From: Peromyscus leucopus
Lineage: Eukaryota > Chordata > Mammalia > Rodentia > Cricetidae
Assembly: GCF_004664715.2 (NCBI RefSeq)
Contig: NC_051068.1
Span: forward strand, 16,061,798-16,125,797
DNA length: 64,000 nt
Direction of reading: 5' to 3'
Below the pieces are notes generated by a model. That model had not been told where the DNA came from. It did no database searches and saw only the letters and a list, made by a program, of their open reading frames with translations. Below are positions 23,730 through 64,000 of this stretch, in pieces. Every line of letters starts with the position of its first letter. Positions within the stretch are counted from its first letter, which is position 1. The position numbers and the translations under genes are program-made.

Positions 23730-24440
23730 TTCCGTGCATTTATTTAATTTCAAATATTTTCATTCTTTGAGAATTGTATATGTGTACAATGGATTTTGAT
23801 TATATCTACCCCCTCTTCCCATTTGAACTCTCTCTGGACCCCCTTCCCCACACATCTTCTCAACTTCATTATCATCTCCTCATCTTTTTCATCCTCATCC
23901 TCCTCTCAACCCAATGTGTCCATTAATGCTGCCTGCATGTACCTGAGCATGGAGCCATCCACTGGAACATGGGCAATTTATCAGCAAACACACTTTTCCA
24001 AAGACAGACGCTCCCTCCCGAGCAGCTATCAACTGCCAATAGTTTCTCAGCTAGTGGAGCGGCCTCAGGAGCCCTTCCCTGCCCATGCTGTTCTTTTCAC
24101 TGTCTTATCTTGTGCAGGTATCTACAGGTATGGTGCGTTCATGAATGCAGCTGTCAAGTTATGTCTAGAAGGCAGAATTTTACACAATTTTCCCTATCCT
24201 TTAGCTCTTAGGCTTTCCCCTCCTTCTCTTCTTGATGTTCTTTGAGCCTTGTGGGACAGAGTTGATATAAATGATCCATTTAGGACTGATCACTCAGTCA
24301 CTTATTCTCAGCACTCTGACAAGTTATGAGTCCCTGCATTAACTGTCGCCCACTTTAAAATACTCTCACAGAGGCTGAGAGCAGCACAAATCTATGGGTA
24401 TAATCAGAAATATTAAAAGGTAGTTTGACAATATGGCTAT
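23730..24440 (-). mobile_element. Rodent L1 (Lx-like) segment
   Basis: The segment resembles rodent L1-associated sequence in reverse: AGCAGCTATCAACTGCCAAT, GATCCATTTAGGACTGATCA and CAAATCTATGGGTATAATCA occur in the usual order. The subfamily is uncertain. Confidence 0.5.
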
Positions 24441-24511
24441 TTAGCAGAACAAAAGTAGTAAGTTTTCCCCTAGAGCTTTTGACTTCCCAGCCATACATAG
24501 CATTTTGTCCA

Positions 24512-24552
24512 CCTTTACAGTATGATTTGTCCACCTTTACAGTATGTGCTGG
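24512..24552 (+). repeat. 22-bp tandem duplication
   Basis: TTTGTCCACCTTTACAGTATG occurs twice in a row, just before the MT LTR that follows. Confidence 0.8.
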
Positions 24553-24943
24553 CTGGGTTTTATGTCAACTAGACAGAAGCTAGGGTCACCTGGGAAGAAG
24601 GAATCTTAATCAAGAGAATGTCTCCATAGGATTGGCCTGCAGGCAAGTCTACAGGGCGTTTTCTTGATTAATAACTGATGTGTGGAGGCAGGTCTACCCC
24701 TAGGCAGGTGGTCTTGGGGTGTATAAGAAAACAAACTGAACAAGTCAGGAGGAGCAAACCGGTAAGCAGCACCCCTCCATGGCATCTGCATCAGCTCCTG
24801 CTTCTAGCTTCCTCCCTTGAGTTCCTGCCCTGAGTTCCCTGGCTGGGATGGGAGACAAGCTATAAGATGAAACAAACCCTTTTTTTCCCAACTTGGATTT
24901 GGTCATGGTGTTTTATAATAATAGTAAGAGAAACCCTAAGACA
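24545..24943 (+). mobile_element. MaLR LTR (MT family)
   Basis: It begins TGTGCTGGCTGGGTTTTATG and ends AACCCTAAGACA. Internal blocks are AGCAGCACCCCTCCATGGCA and CAAACCC...TTTGGTCATGGTGTTTTA. It is flanked by a perfect 5-bp duplication CAGTA (24540-24544 and 24944-24948), the size expected for MaLR. Confidence 0.9.
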
Positions 24944-24999
24944 CAGTACCAGGCATGGATTCTCTTGTGTAGGACAGGCCTTAACTCTAGTGAAAAACA

Positions 25000-26060
25000 A
25001 AACAAAACAAAAAAAAAAAAACAAAACCAACCAAACAAACAAACAAACAAAATGACTACCCTTCTAATCATTGCCACCCCTATAAATCTTCATGCTTCTG
25101 TTACATCAACAGGCAGATCTTGTCTGGAAATTAGTGTTGTGGCATACAAAGTCCAGCTCTGGGTAAGACCATGATTTTTTTTCCCCCCAGTACCTTCTGG
25201 CCTTATGAAAGCTAGCCAGTAGGGAGGAGGTTTTCTGATCATTTCCAGATGAATTTCCCTGTCCTGAAACCAAAATGTGTGCTACCTTCAACTCTAGGCT
25301 TTTACCATCTAGTTCTGGTGGGCAACCAAGAGCAATGACAATAACGTGTGCTGATTTGGAAGTCTCTAGGACCTCCTTGATCTGCAGCTCACACTCACAG
25401 GGAGTGTCTCATGTCTGCTGATGAGATTGTCTTTTGGGGAAAGTGTTTTGTCCCCCTGCTGTGTACTACCATTCAAGGTCCTTTTTTAAAAATGTTTTTA
25501 TTAGCTTATGAAGTAGTGTAATTAAGTCAGAGTTTGCACTAGGGAATAATCCCAGGACCTTACACGGGCTAACCACATACTCTCTTACTGAGCTACACTA
25601 CCTAACTCCTCGAAAAATATTTCTAATCTAATCTAAAGACTTAATAAAGCAGTAATGAGGGTTGGTATGTATTAATAATTGAGTTAACCATTACTTGAAG
25701 TATAAGGGAAAGAAGGTATTTACATCATTGCTGAGGCTTGTGGGTTTAAGAGAAGAGTGCATATCTTGGTAACACATCATAGAAAATTATGGAACTAAGG
25801 CATTCTAATTCCAGAAGCTGTGAGACAAATATCTGGTGATGAGGATAATCTGGTAATCCCATAGCCCAGAATGAATAGTGTCCTCAGAGACATCTCAGGG
25901 TCCTGGAAAAAGGGCAAGATGCTTCCACTCAGCCTATGGATTGAGAGCTATGAGCAGGGCTGCCAGGGTGCCTGGTAGGACTTAAAAGTCTACTATCATG
26001 GCTGCACCCTGAGAAAGTGTGAGCAAAAGGGTGTTCAGCAGGAGTGGAGCCATGACCAAG
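25000..26060. other. Intergenic DNA, mostly unrecognised
   Basis: A-rich AAACAAAC repeats occur at 25,000-25,050 and an ID-like reverse piece at about 25,530-25,620. The remainder is single-copy-looking, with no coding support. Confidence 0.4.
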
Positions 26061-26083
26061 GGTTTCTTCCCCGCATTGGGCAC

Positions 26084-26470
26084 TGTGGTAGATCAAATGA
26101 GAAAGGTGCCCCTAGGCTCATATCATAGATGTGAATGCTTGATCTCTGGTTAGTGAAACTGTTTGGGAAGGATTAGGTGTGTCCTTGTTAGAGAAGGTGT
26201 GTTGCTGGGGTTGGTCTTTGAGGTTTCCAAAGACCCCCCCCACACACACACACACAATTCCAGTACTCACTCTCTGCATCTTGCTTGCTAATCAAACTAT
26301 GAGCTCTCGGCTATTTTGCCTGCAACCATTCCTGCCTGCCTGCTGCCATGCTCCTCACCAGGATGGTCATGGCCTCTAACCCTCGGAAACTGTAAGACCC
26401 TTACAACCTTCCTTTTTAAGTTGTCCTGGTCATGGCATTTCATTACAGAAATAGAGAAGTATCTAATACA
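26084..26470 (+). mobile_element. MaLR LTR (ORR1-like)
   Basis: It starts TGTGGTAGATCAAATGAG and ends TCTAATACA. It contains CCCCTAGGCTCATATC, GGAAGGATTAGGTGTGTCCT, CTGCCTGCTGCCATGCTCCT and CTGTAAG...TGTCCTGGTCATGGCATTTC, as in ORR1. The flanks GGCAC/GACAC form an imperfect 5-bp duplication. A (CA) run lies at 26,240-26,260. Confidence 0.85.
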
Positions 26471-26479
26471 GACACAAAG

Positions 26480-27290
26480 CAAAGCATTTGGAGACCTCCA
26501 TCTTTTCTCCTCTTGCACATAGTTTGAACTACATTTTTCCTGTCTTCCTGAGAGTTTTAAGCCCTGTGTGAATTTCTAGGAGTGTTTCTTGAGATCCTCT
26601 GATGAAAGGAACAACAGAAGTGCCAAGTGTTGTTATCAACACTGCAAGTATTTTACCCACAATGGAAGTGCAGGGCCGGGAGTTATATTTCCACTTCTGA
26701 CAGACCGAAGGTTTTGTTTTGAGGGTTAAGCACAGCACATGTGCTAATGTAAGAAGAACTGACAGTGAAAAGCAAGGTAATGAGTTCAGCTACAAATCAG
26801 CCCTTCTCCGCTGTCCAGGGAAGTAGTGATGTCTACCCACACTGAAGCCAGACACAACAGCATTCCTCCACTGAGAGCGATTGGTATGTTATAGCCAGCA
26901 AGCAGACAGAACAAATCCAGGCCCAGCCTTTGTGCCAGAGATGAGCTGCTCTTGGGGCATACTGATACCCCTTCTGCTCAAAGATTCTAGTGACATGCCA
27001 GCCTGGCAAACACTGGGGGCTTTCCTAGAGAGACATATAATCTGCTTGTGGTTGGCAGATGTCATGGTATCACTGGAATAGACTAGAGACAAGGGGGAAA
27101 AAAGGTGCCTAACCAACGCTCATCATCACCCAAGGCCGTGATGTTTGCAAGAGTAACCAGCTAAATTGAACTTAGCTCTTTCCCAACCCTTACCCTTCTT
27201 TCCTCTCTCTACATGAGACCCAGAATCTTGTGCATGCTAGACTAGCACTCTACCCTGAACAACACCTCTAGCCTGGAAGAATACTTCTAA
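26480..27290. other. Intergenic DNA, unrecognised
   Basis: No gene and no clear repeat except a tRNA-SINE-like reverse piece at about 27,205-27,275. Confidence 0.4.
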
Positions 27291-27497
27291 ATTAAGGCCT
27301 GGGTGTAATGTTTCAAGCCTGTAATCCTAGTATTTGGGAGATTGAGGTAGGAGGACTGCTGTGAGTTCAAGGCCAGCCTGGGCTACATAGAGATACCATC
27401 ACAAAACAAATATAACAATGATAGCTCATACCTGTAATCTTGGTACTTTCCTGCAGAGGCAGATGATTAAAATTTCAAGGCCACCTGGTCTGTGTTG
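27290..27497 (+). repeat. Two B1 SINEs, the second interrupted
   Basis: 27,293-27,410 is a B1 (AAGCCTGTAATCCTAGTATT, GCCAGCCTGGGCTACATAG). 27,421-27,497 starts a second B1 that breaks at CCACCTGGTCTGTGTTG. Its 3' half resumes near 28,090. Confidence 0.7.
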
Positions 27498-28088
27498 TGT
27501 AACAGTTTCCTTGCAGATTGAAACATTTCAACCTGCAGGGAAGTTCTTTAAACAGGAAGGTTGCATAACTCAAAGTTAGCTTCAGGAAATTCCTGAAACC
27601 TATCAGATTCACGAGGCCCCTTCCTGCCAGAGTAAGCAATAAAAGTTGAGAGTTATTTTCAGACTGACTAAGCTAAACTGCAAAGACTCTCAGACAAGCC
27701 AGTATGAAAAGAAAACCCTCAGACCAGCTGCCTGGAAAAAACAAACAAACAAACAGGAACCAGCCTGGAAGGGGTTTAGACCAGGGTCACTTGGAAAGGA
27801 CACTGTCCAACCTGTTGAGCTGCCTACAGGCTGTGCAGTGTGCTCCAGGTCCCAGCTTTGTGAGCTGTCTGTCACCCATGCTGGAGTGGGCTTGGATGAT
27901 ACAGCGGTCTCTGAGTCATTTCTGCTCTTGGAAGTGACGCCTCACCTACAACTAACCCTCATTAAACTCACTGGTTCACCAATTGACTTTGGTGATATCT
28001 GTACTTTGGTCTGTACTGGGATCCCTATCATGGGGTGAGTATGTGAGTTGGATCCCCTCAAGGAAAAATCTTGTCACACCACAGTTTA
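27498..28088 (+). mobile_element. Probable solo LTR inserted in a B1
   Basis: It starts near TGTAACAGTTTCCTTGCAG, has AGTAAGCAATAAAAGTTGAG (TATA-like) and ATTAAACTCACTGGTTCACC (poly(A)-signal-like), and ends near TCACACCACA. Flanking sequence on both sides is B1, in the order expected for one interrupted element. No clean target duplication was found. The LTR family was not determined. Confidence 0.55.
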
Positions 28089-28150
28089 CATAATGTGTTC
28101 CAGGCCAGCTTGTACTACCCAGCAAGGCCCTGTGCCAGAGAAAAATAAAT
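28089..28150 (+). repeat. 3' half of the interrupted B1
   Basis: GTGTTCCAGGCCAGCTTGTA and CAAGGCCCTGTGCCAGAG, then an A-rich tail, continue the B1 begun at 27,421. Confidence 0.6.
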
Positions 28151-29070
28151 AAAAAGACGTTAAGGTGTATATATACCAAAGTTGGTCTTCCCTTCTCCCC
28201 CAACCTTAGGCCCTGCATTTGGTCTCCTCTGGACTGTCTCCACATTCTCCAGGGTGCACTCAAGATTGTGCACATTATACAACTTGCAGCCGTCAGCTGT
28301 TAGGAAGTCTTCAGCAGCCCCCAGGCTCCAGGAACAGACAGCAACACAAAAAGCCTTTGCCTTGGTGGGCAGCTGCTTCCTTGTCAGTTGTCCAGCCCAT
28401 GCTGGAGCACTCTGCCCCAATACACTGTGGCTTTCCGGCCTTCTTCTTAGCCTCTGCCAGTTCATATGCCTGAAGTGTCTTGATACTACCCACCCACCTA
28501 CCATCTCTCTTTGCTGTGTGGCAAATGGCCGTCCTCTAAAGCTCAGCTAGAACGTCACTCCCTCTCTTACTGTCTTGATCTCCAGTATGTTTTCTACTCT
28601 TTTGGTCCCCATAGCATCTAGTGCCTGGGTACTTCTAACTAGGATTGACCACCTTTTCCTATGTGGCTGCCTCCCTTCCATTAGATGGAGCCAGAACAGA
28701 AGCAGTTCTTCCCATCTTTGTCTCCAGGGACAGAAGCAAACATCAAATGTCTGTAGAGCTGACACGCATGCGTGCATGAGGGCTTGCTACGGGATCAAGC
28801 CTGCTGCTCACCTCACAGGGAGGGGCCCATTCAGTTGAGAGAGAGAGAGAACAAGAAAGGCAACTGTTTCAAGCTGACTTAATGGGAAGATAATGACTCC
28901 TGTCCCAAGCCCATCTTGCAGGAAGGCTGGTTTAGGAATGGTTTGGATGGGCAGAGGGTGTTTCCACACTGGAGGGCTGTCTTATAGCAGCCCAGGGATG
29001 CATACTCGATCTTAACCACCTAATTGTAAAGTGCTTTTCAATTCTGCAAGAACAAAGATTATATCCTTGG
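28150..29070. other. Intergenic DNA, unrecognised
   Basis: Single-copy-looking sequence. Open frames on both strands lack splice or codon support and overlap each other. Confidence 0.4.
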
Positions 29071-29075
29071 GTTTT

Positions 29076-29577
29076 TGTAGCACGAATCTTAGAAGGTCTT
29101 ATTAATAAAAACAAACCTGGAGCCAGGTATTGGGGTGAATGCTGGAAGATCAGAGAAGCAGAACAAGCCACAGCTTCCTCACCTTGCCAATTCCCCAGCT
29201 GATCTTGTTTCCTCAGACTGGAAGACTCTGAGTTCTCATCCAAATGGATCTCAACTGAACTGCTACTCAAAAGCCTAGAAGCTTAACCAGCCAAATGCTT
29301 CTAGTTTCTGGTCTTCATGCCTTAAATACCTTTCTGCTTTCTGCTCTCACTTCCTGAGATTAAAGGCTCACTTCTTGGCATTAAAGGCGTGAGTCACCAT
29401 GCCTGTCTATTTCCAGTGTGGCCTTGAATTCACAGAGATCCATGCCTCCAGAAGGCTAGGATTAAAGGTGTGAGTGCCACCATTTTCTAGCCTCTGTATC
29501 TAGTGGCTCTTCTGTTTTCTGACCCCAGATAAGTTTATTAGGGTGCACAATATTTTGGGGAACACAATACCACCACA
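29076..29577 (-). mobile_element. Solo ERVK-like LTR with perfect 6-bp duplication
   Basis: On plus it runs TGTAGCACGAATCTTAGAAG to ACACAATACCACCACA. It is flanked by GGTTTT at 29070-29075 and 29578-29583. In minus sense it carries AATAAACTTATCTGGGGTCA, a B1-like block, a GTATTTAAGG TATA-like box and an A/T-rich 3' end. Length is 502 bp. The family name was not recalled with certainty. Confidence 0.85.
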
Positions 29578-29589
29578 GGTTTTTCACCT

Positions 29590-29700
29590 TAAAGCAAAAA
29601 CCATAAGGTTTCATTGTGTAGACCAGGTGGGCCTGCAAATCACAATCCTGCTTCAGAGTGCTGTGATTACAGGCATGTGCCACCACACCAACCTCCCCAT
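29590..29700 (-). repeat. B1-related SINE, diverged
   Basis: GTGTAGACCAGGTGGGCCTG and TGTGATTACAGGCATGTGCC, in reverse B1 order. Confidence 0.5.
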
Positions 29701-29814
29701 CACTGATTAGTGCACTGCTACCCAAGTCCTGACACAACCTGAAGACTGGAGGAGTATCTGCCCCATGTCCCTTTTGCTGGTTGTCAAACTTGTACTAATA
29801 AAAGAAAAAATATA

Positions 29815-30190
29815 CTTTTCTTGATTACTTCTCTCCAGCTCCCACCAAGCCCCGGCAGTCCCGAATCCCACTTACAAAATAAACACACAGACTCTTATAT
29901 TACTTAAACTGCTTGGCCTAATGGCTCAGGCTTCTAGCTATCTAGTTCTTACATCTTAAATTAACCCACTTCTATAAATCTATACCTTGCCACATGGCTC
30001 GTGGCTTACCAGTATCTTACATGTTGGCACTCATGGTGGTGACTGGCAGCATCTCCTGACTCAGCCTTCCTGTCCCCAGAATTCTCTTCTCTGCTTGTCC
30101 TGCCTATATTGCTTGGCTACTGGCCAATCAGCATTTTATTTATACAGAGCGATATGCACAGCACTGCAGTGTCCAATGTGTGCCCAAACC
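29815..30190 (-). mobile_element. LTR copy of the 54.5-kb family, truncated
   Basis: It shares with 54,470-54,985 the blocks AAATAAACACACAGACTCTT, CCACATGGCTCGTGGCTTAC and GGCCAATCAG...TTTATTTAT in the same order. The ends are degenerate, so no target duplication could be defined. Confidence 0.7.
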
Positions 30191-30234
30191 ATATTCACCC
30201 TTTGCTTGCCAACTGATTGTAATGTGGCTATGAA

Positions 30235-30236
<2 letters not shown>

Positions 30237-30276
<40 letters not shown>
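30237..30276 (+). repeat. (GT)n microsatellite
   Basis: A pure GT run of about 20 units. Confidence 0.95.
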
Positions 30277-30277
<1 letters not shown>

Positions 30278-30279
30278 GA

Positions 30280-31059
30280 CCTTGCACACACTAGGCAAGT
30301 TTACTACCAATGAATTTCAGTTTACTGTGAGTATGTCTAGTGCACAAGTGTATTTGGAGTTTTCTAGAAGTAGAATGTTAGATTATAGGGCATGGAAATA
30401 TTTAACCTTATGAATACTGTCTGTTTCTCAGAGGGGCTCTAAATGCCAGATAGATTTTTCCCCTCAAATATCACTGTGTTCTGTTAATCCCAATAGCGAG
30501 AATAAGACCACTACCACAATTTGAGCCAAATCTGAAGCAAACTTGATTTTTATTGGGGTGTACCCAAGAGCTGGCTAGCAACTGCCTCCTAAGTCAGGTT
30601 AGAGAGAGCAACCCCGAATCCATCTCTTGGGCCCCTTTTAAAGAGTAACATCACAAGTAGTTTTACAGAAGGGAGACAATGGGGCCCTAAGCACATACAA
30701 AAAAATCTTTAAAAGAACATCATGTGGTTACCTATGTGATTAGGGAGGGTCAAGGAGGGTAAGGGTATTCTCAAAAACAAATCATCATGGGTCAGGTTCC
30801 AGGAACCAGAGAGCAACTCAACTCTCATAGTAAATAGAAACTTATTTTTTAAAATACAGTATAATGACTCCTGCCTTCAAAATGGAGTCAGGTAGGTTCC
30901 TTGCTAAAAAAAAAAAAGTAATTCTGTATAATCATCACTCCTCATCAGTTTCTCACTTCATGGCAGGATTTTTCCTCAGCCTCCATTGCACACCTTGGCG
31001 TCTCTAATTGTGCAAACCTGCTCAGGCACAGGACACCACCAGCTCACTGTCTGGTTAGG

Positions 31060-31094
<35 letters not shown>

Positions 31095-32840
31095 CCTCAC
31101 ACTTCTTAGTCTAAAGCCTCCACCCCCTGGGTTTTCCCTAATGCATCTTACCCTGGTCACACCTGCTCACAAAGCTTTCACTGAAACACCCATTTCCACA
31201 CCAGCCAGCACTCACCTTCAATGACATCCAGGAGATGTTACTCTGGTGAATGAATGGACATCCTAACTAGGGCAGATAATCAGACCGTGGGAGACCCACA
31301 CTCCTGACTCTGCCACCGTTGTCAATACTGCCATTGGAACCACTCCCTTACCGTCCAGGCCATACGTTTTAGAAATTCTGACATGATTATGCCCACCTCC
31401 GATTAGATTATTGACCAGCAATCCTCACCTCCTTAACACCCAGCCCTGTAGCAGAGTGCTTGCAGATGCCTCTCCTCCAGCCCTAATTCCATTCCCTAGG
31501 ACTCCACAGAAGTTTGCTGCTCCCCAGCCTTCCTCCTTCCCTTCTCAGCCCTCCTCTCTAGTCCGTCCCCATTCCTTTGTGTCAGCCATGTGTGTAGAGG
31601 CCTGAAGTTAATGTCCGGGATCTTTCTCAATTGTGCTTCCTCCTCACTGTGAGGCCAGGTCTCTCAACCAAACTCAGAGCTCACTGCTATGGCTAGTCTT
31701 GCTAGCCAGCTCATACCAAAGATCCGGTCTCCGCCTTCTGAGGGTGGATTTGCAGGCAAGATGGCGTGCTTGCCTGGCATTTTCAGGACACTCCGAATCC
31801 GAATTCCAGGCCTCTTGCTTTTGTGTAGGCACCTAAATCACTCTGCCATCTCCTTGGCCCTTTAGCCAATCTGTGCAAAACCATTTTTTTAATTTATCCA
31901 AAATAAAGATAAATAACATCCGAGTGTGATACAAATGCTTTTTAAGATGCCCACTTAGCGAGTGCGGTACTGCCATGGCCAGCACAGCTCCAGGGGCAGA
32001 CCTGACTGGGGTGGTAAGGGAATGAAGAAAAGACGAGCACCAGAGACACCAGGAAAGACCGGGACCAGATGGACTGAACTCTCCATCCATGGAGAAATCA
32101 CATCACCTTGGATGCTCAGAGTATTAATTACATAGAGTTGAACAAGGAGGCGAGGTTATGGTATACAGCTGGATAGAGGCCACAGGTTAGCTAATCTTGG
32201 TAGGAGTGGTCTCTGCAGGAGAGCAGGCTGTAAACATCCTGGGGTAGAAAGCTATGGTGGACAATGTTTGCACACAATATCAATATCTGCACATGAAACA
32301 GAGGAAGGCTTTGTTCAAAATTCCCCTGAGCCTCATCCCCCAAGGGGAATCTCAGGGTGGGGGTGGGTGGGGTGCCATTTTCCTTGGGTCTAAGGCTAAG
32401 ATTATTGACATGGCCATGCCCAGATCAACAGCACACATTCATTCAAGACGTCACTCACTCGGGGCTTCCTGGGCTGCCCACAAATACAATAAAGGCAGAA
32501 AAATCTAAAGAGAAACTTTCCAAACACAAGGACTAGAAACAAGTGACACTCATGTCTTAAACTACTTAATTAAGTGACCCGTGGTTGAGTTCAGCTCTGT
32601 GACCCTGCCTCTGAAGTATGTTACTGTATTTTCATCAGGGGGAACTGGAAAGCCATTCACTTACACGACTTTTCCTTTGAACTTCTCTTTTGATCAAGCT
32701 GCCTTCTACCCTTCTCCCAAGAGTAAACATAGAAGATCTAAGGCAAACAATAGTTTCTAAAAAAAAAACAAAAAAAAAAAACAAAAAAACTCAGTTTTAT
32801 TTCTATGAAATCTTTTGAGATAATTTGTAAGTATGAAAGG
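30280..32840. other. Intergenic DNA downstream of Mccc1
   Basis: Mostly unrecognised. It holds a CTG trinucleotide run (31,061) and a B2/B3-like reverse SINE (about 31,740-31,860). A possible degenerate LTR-like stretch lies at 30,480-30,850 and A-rich runs at 32,760-32,790. No gene was supported. Confidence 0.45.
31061..31092 (+). repeat. (CTG)n trinucleotide repeat, about 10.5 units
   Basis: A pure GCT/CTG run about 1.8 kb beyond the Mccc1 poly(A) signal (in Mccc1 sense it reads CAG). Confidence 0.95.
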
Positions 32841-32842
32841 GT

Positions 32843-32980
32843 TTTACAATCACATGATCATTTATTGAATAAAGTTCCTCTTCCTGGGATCTAGAAATTC
32901 AAGAGGCACTTGCTGTATCCAGGTAGGTAAGATGCTGGGCAGCCGCTTTCTTTGATGGACACAGTTCATTACAACTCGAA
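32843..32980 (-). other. Mccc1: Mccc1 3' UTR (end approximate)
   Basis: This sequence lies between the TAA stop and a likely cleavage site about 20 nt past AATAAA. The implied 3' UTR is short (about 135 nt) and carries no obvious repeat. A second AATAAA at 32796-32801 on the minus strand could give a UTR about 65 nt longer. Confidence 0.6.
32861..32866 (-). promoter_or_regulatory. Mccc1: Mccc1 poly(A) signal AATAAA
   Basis: The plus strand reads TTTATT, so the minus strand reads AATAAA 115 nt after the stop codon. T/G-containing sequence (GATCATGTGATTGT) follows. An alternative AATAAA is at 32796-32801. Confidence 0.6.
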
Positions 32981-63801
<30,821 letters not shown>

Positions 63802-64000
63802 CTACAGGAAGGTATTAAAAATAATTTCCATTAGTACTGATTTCTATACATTTCCACCAGAATGCAAAAACAATTAAAATGGACATTAGATAATAGTATA
63901 TATTAAATAACTGCATTAAAAGATAATATACCAATTTGTCTATCAATATACCAAAGTTTGAATGCTTTTGCTAGTAATGTCTATGAACCACAGATATTAT

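Noticed and set aside
23796..24245. 149-codon plus-strand open frame
   Set aside because: It lies within a rodent L1-like segment in the opposite sense and is low-complexity at its start.
27646..28550. Several overlapping frames of 76-130 codons on both strands
   Set aside because: They fall in an LTR-like element and unrecognised DNA, overlap one another, and show no coding features.

Overview
This is an ordinary piece of a rodent nuclear genome. The sequence shows spliced genes with long introns, a CpG island, and dense B1, B2 and ID SINEs. It also carries muroid-type LTRs (MT, ORR1 and MT2-like) and rodent hAT fossils. That mix points to a muroid rodent, perhaps a cricetid (hamster, vole or deer mouse); I cannot fix the species. 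No bacterial-type genes, CRISPR arrays or intact viral genes were seen.

Two protein genes are supported, both on the minus strand. (1) At 5.9-6.8 kb a CpG island carries what I read as the promoter and first exon of Dcun1d1. The candidate start codon is the last three bases of the exon, directly followed by a GTGAGG splice donor. Positions 1-6360 would then be its intron 1. (2) From 64.0 down to about 32.85 kb lies the 3' part of Mccc1, the biotin-bearing alpha subunit of mitochondrial 3-methylcrotonyl-CoA carboxylase (leucine breakdown). Eleven consecutive exons (9-19 if the usual 19-exon structure holds) can be joined through GT-AG sites in one open frame. They run from the ATP-grasp biotin carboxylase domain to the AMKM biotinylation motif, the stop codon and a poly(A) signal. 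The gene order agrees with the mammalian DCUN1D1-MCCC1 neighbourhood.

Between the genes (about 6.8-32.8 kb) there is no supportable coding gene. The region holds a decayed ERV-L provirus on the minus strand (about 16.1-22.3 kb, with nested younger insertions), L1 pieces, MaLR LTRs, solo ERVK-like LTRs and stretches of unrecognised single-copy DNA. Inside Mccc1 the introns hold further SINEs, L1, MaLR and hAT elements, a perfect four-copy 35-bp minisatellite, and a large inverted repeat of about 310-bp arms in intron 14.

The items most worth a second look are three. The first is the intron 14 inverted repeat. The second is a 187-bp insertion with a perfect 6-bp target duplication whose two ends are both the same LTR end in opposite orientation. 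The third is a pair of head-to-head ERV-L LTRs with a primer-binding-site-like sequence between them. I did not find a new gene system, and most of the window is explained by known families.
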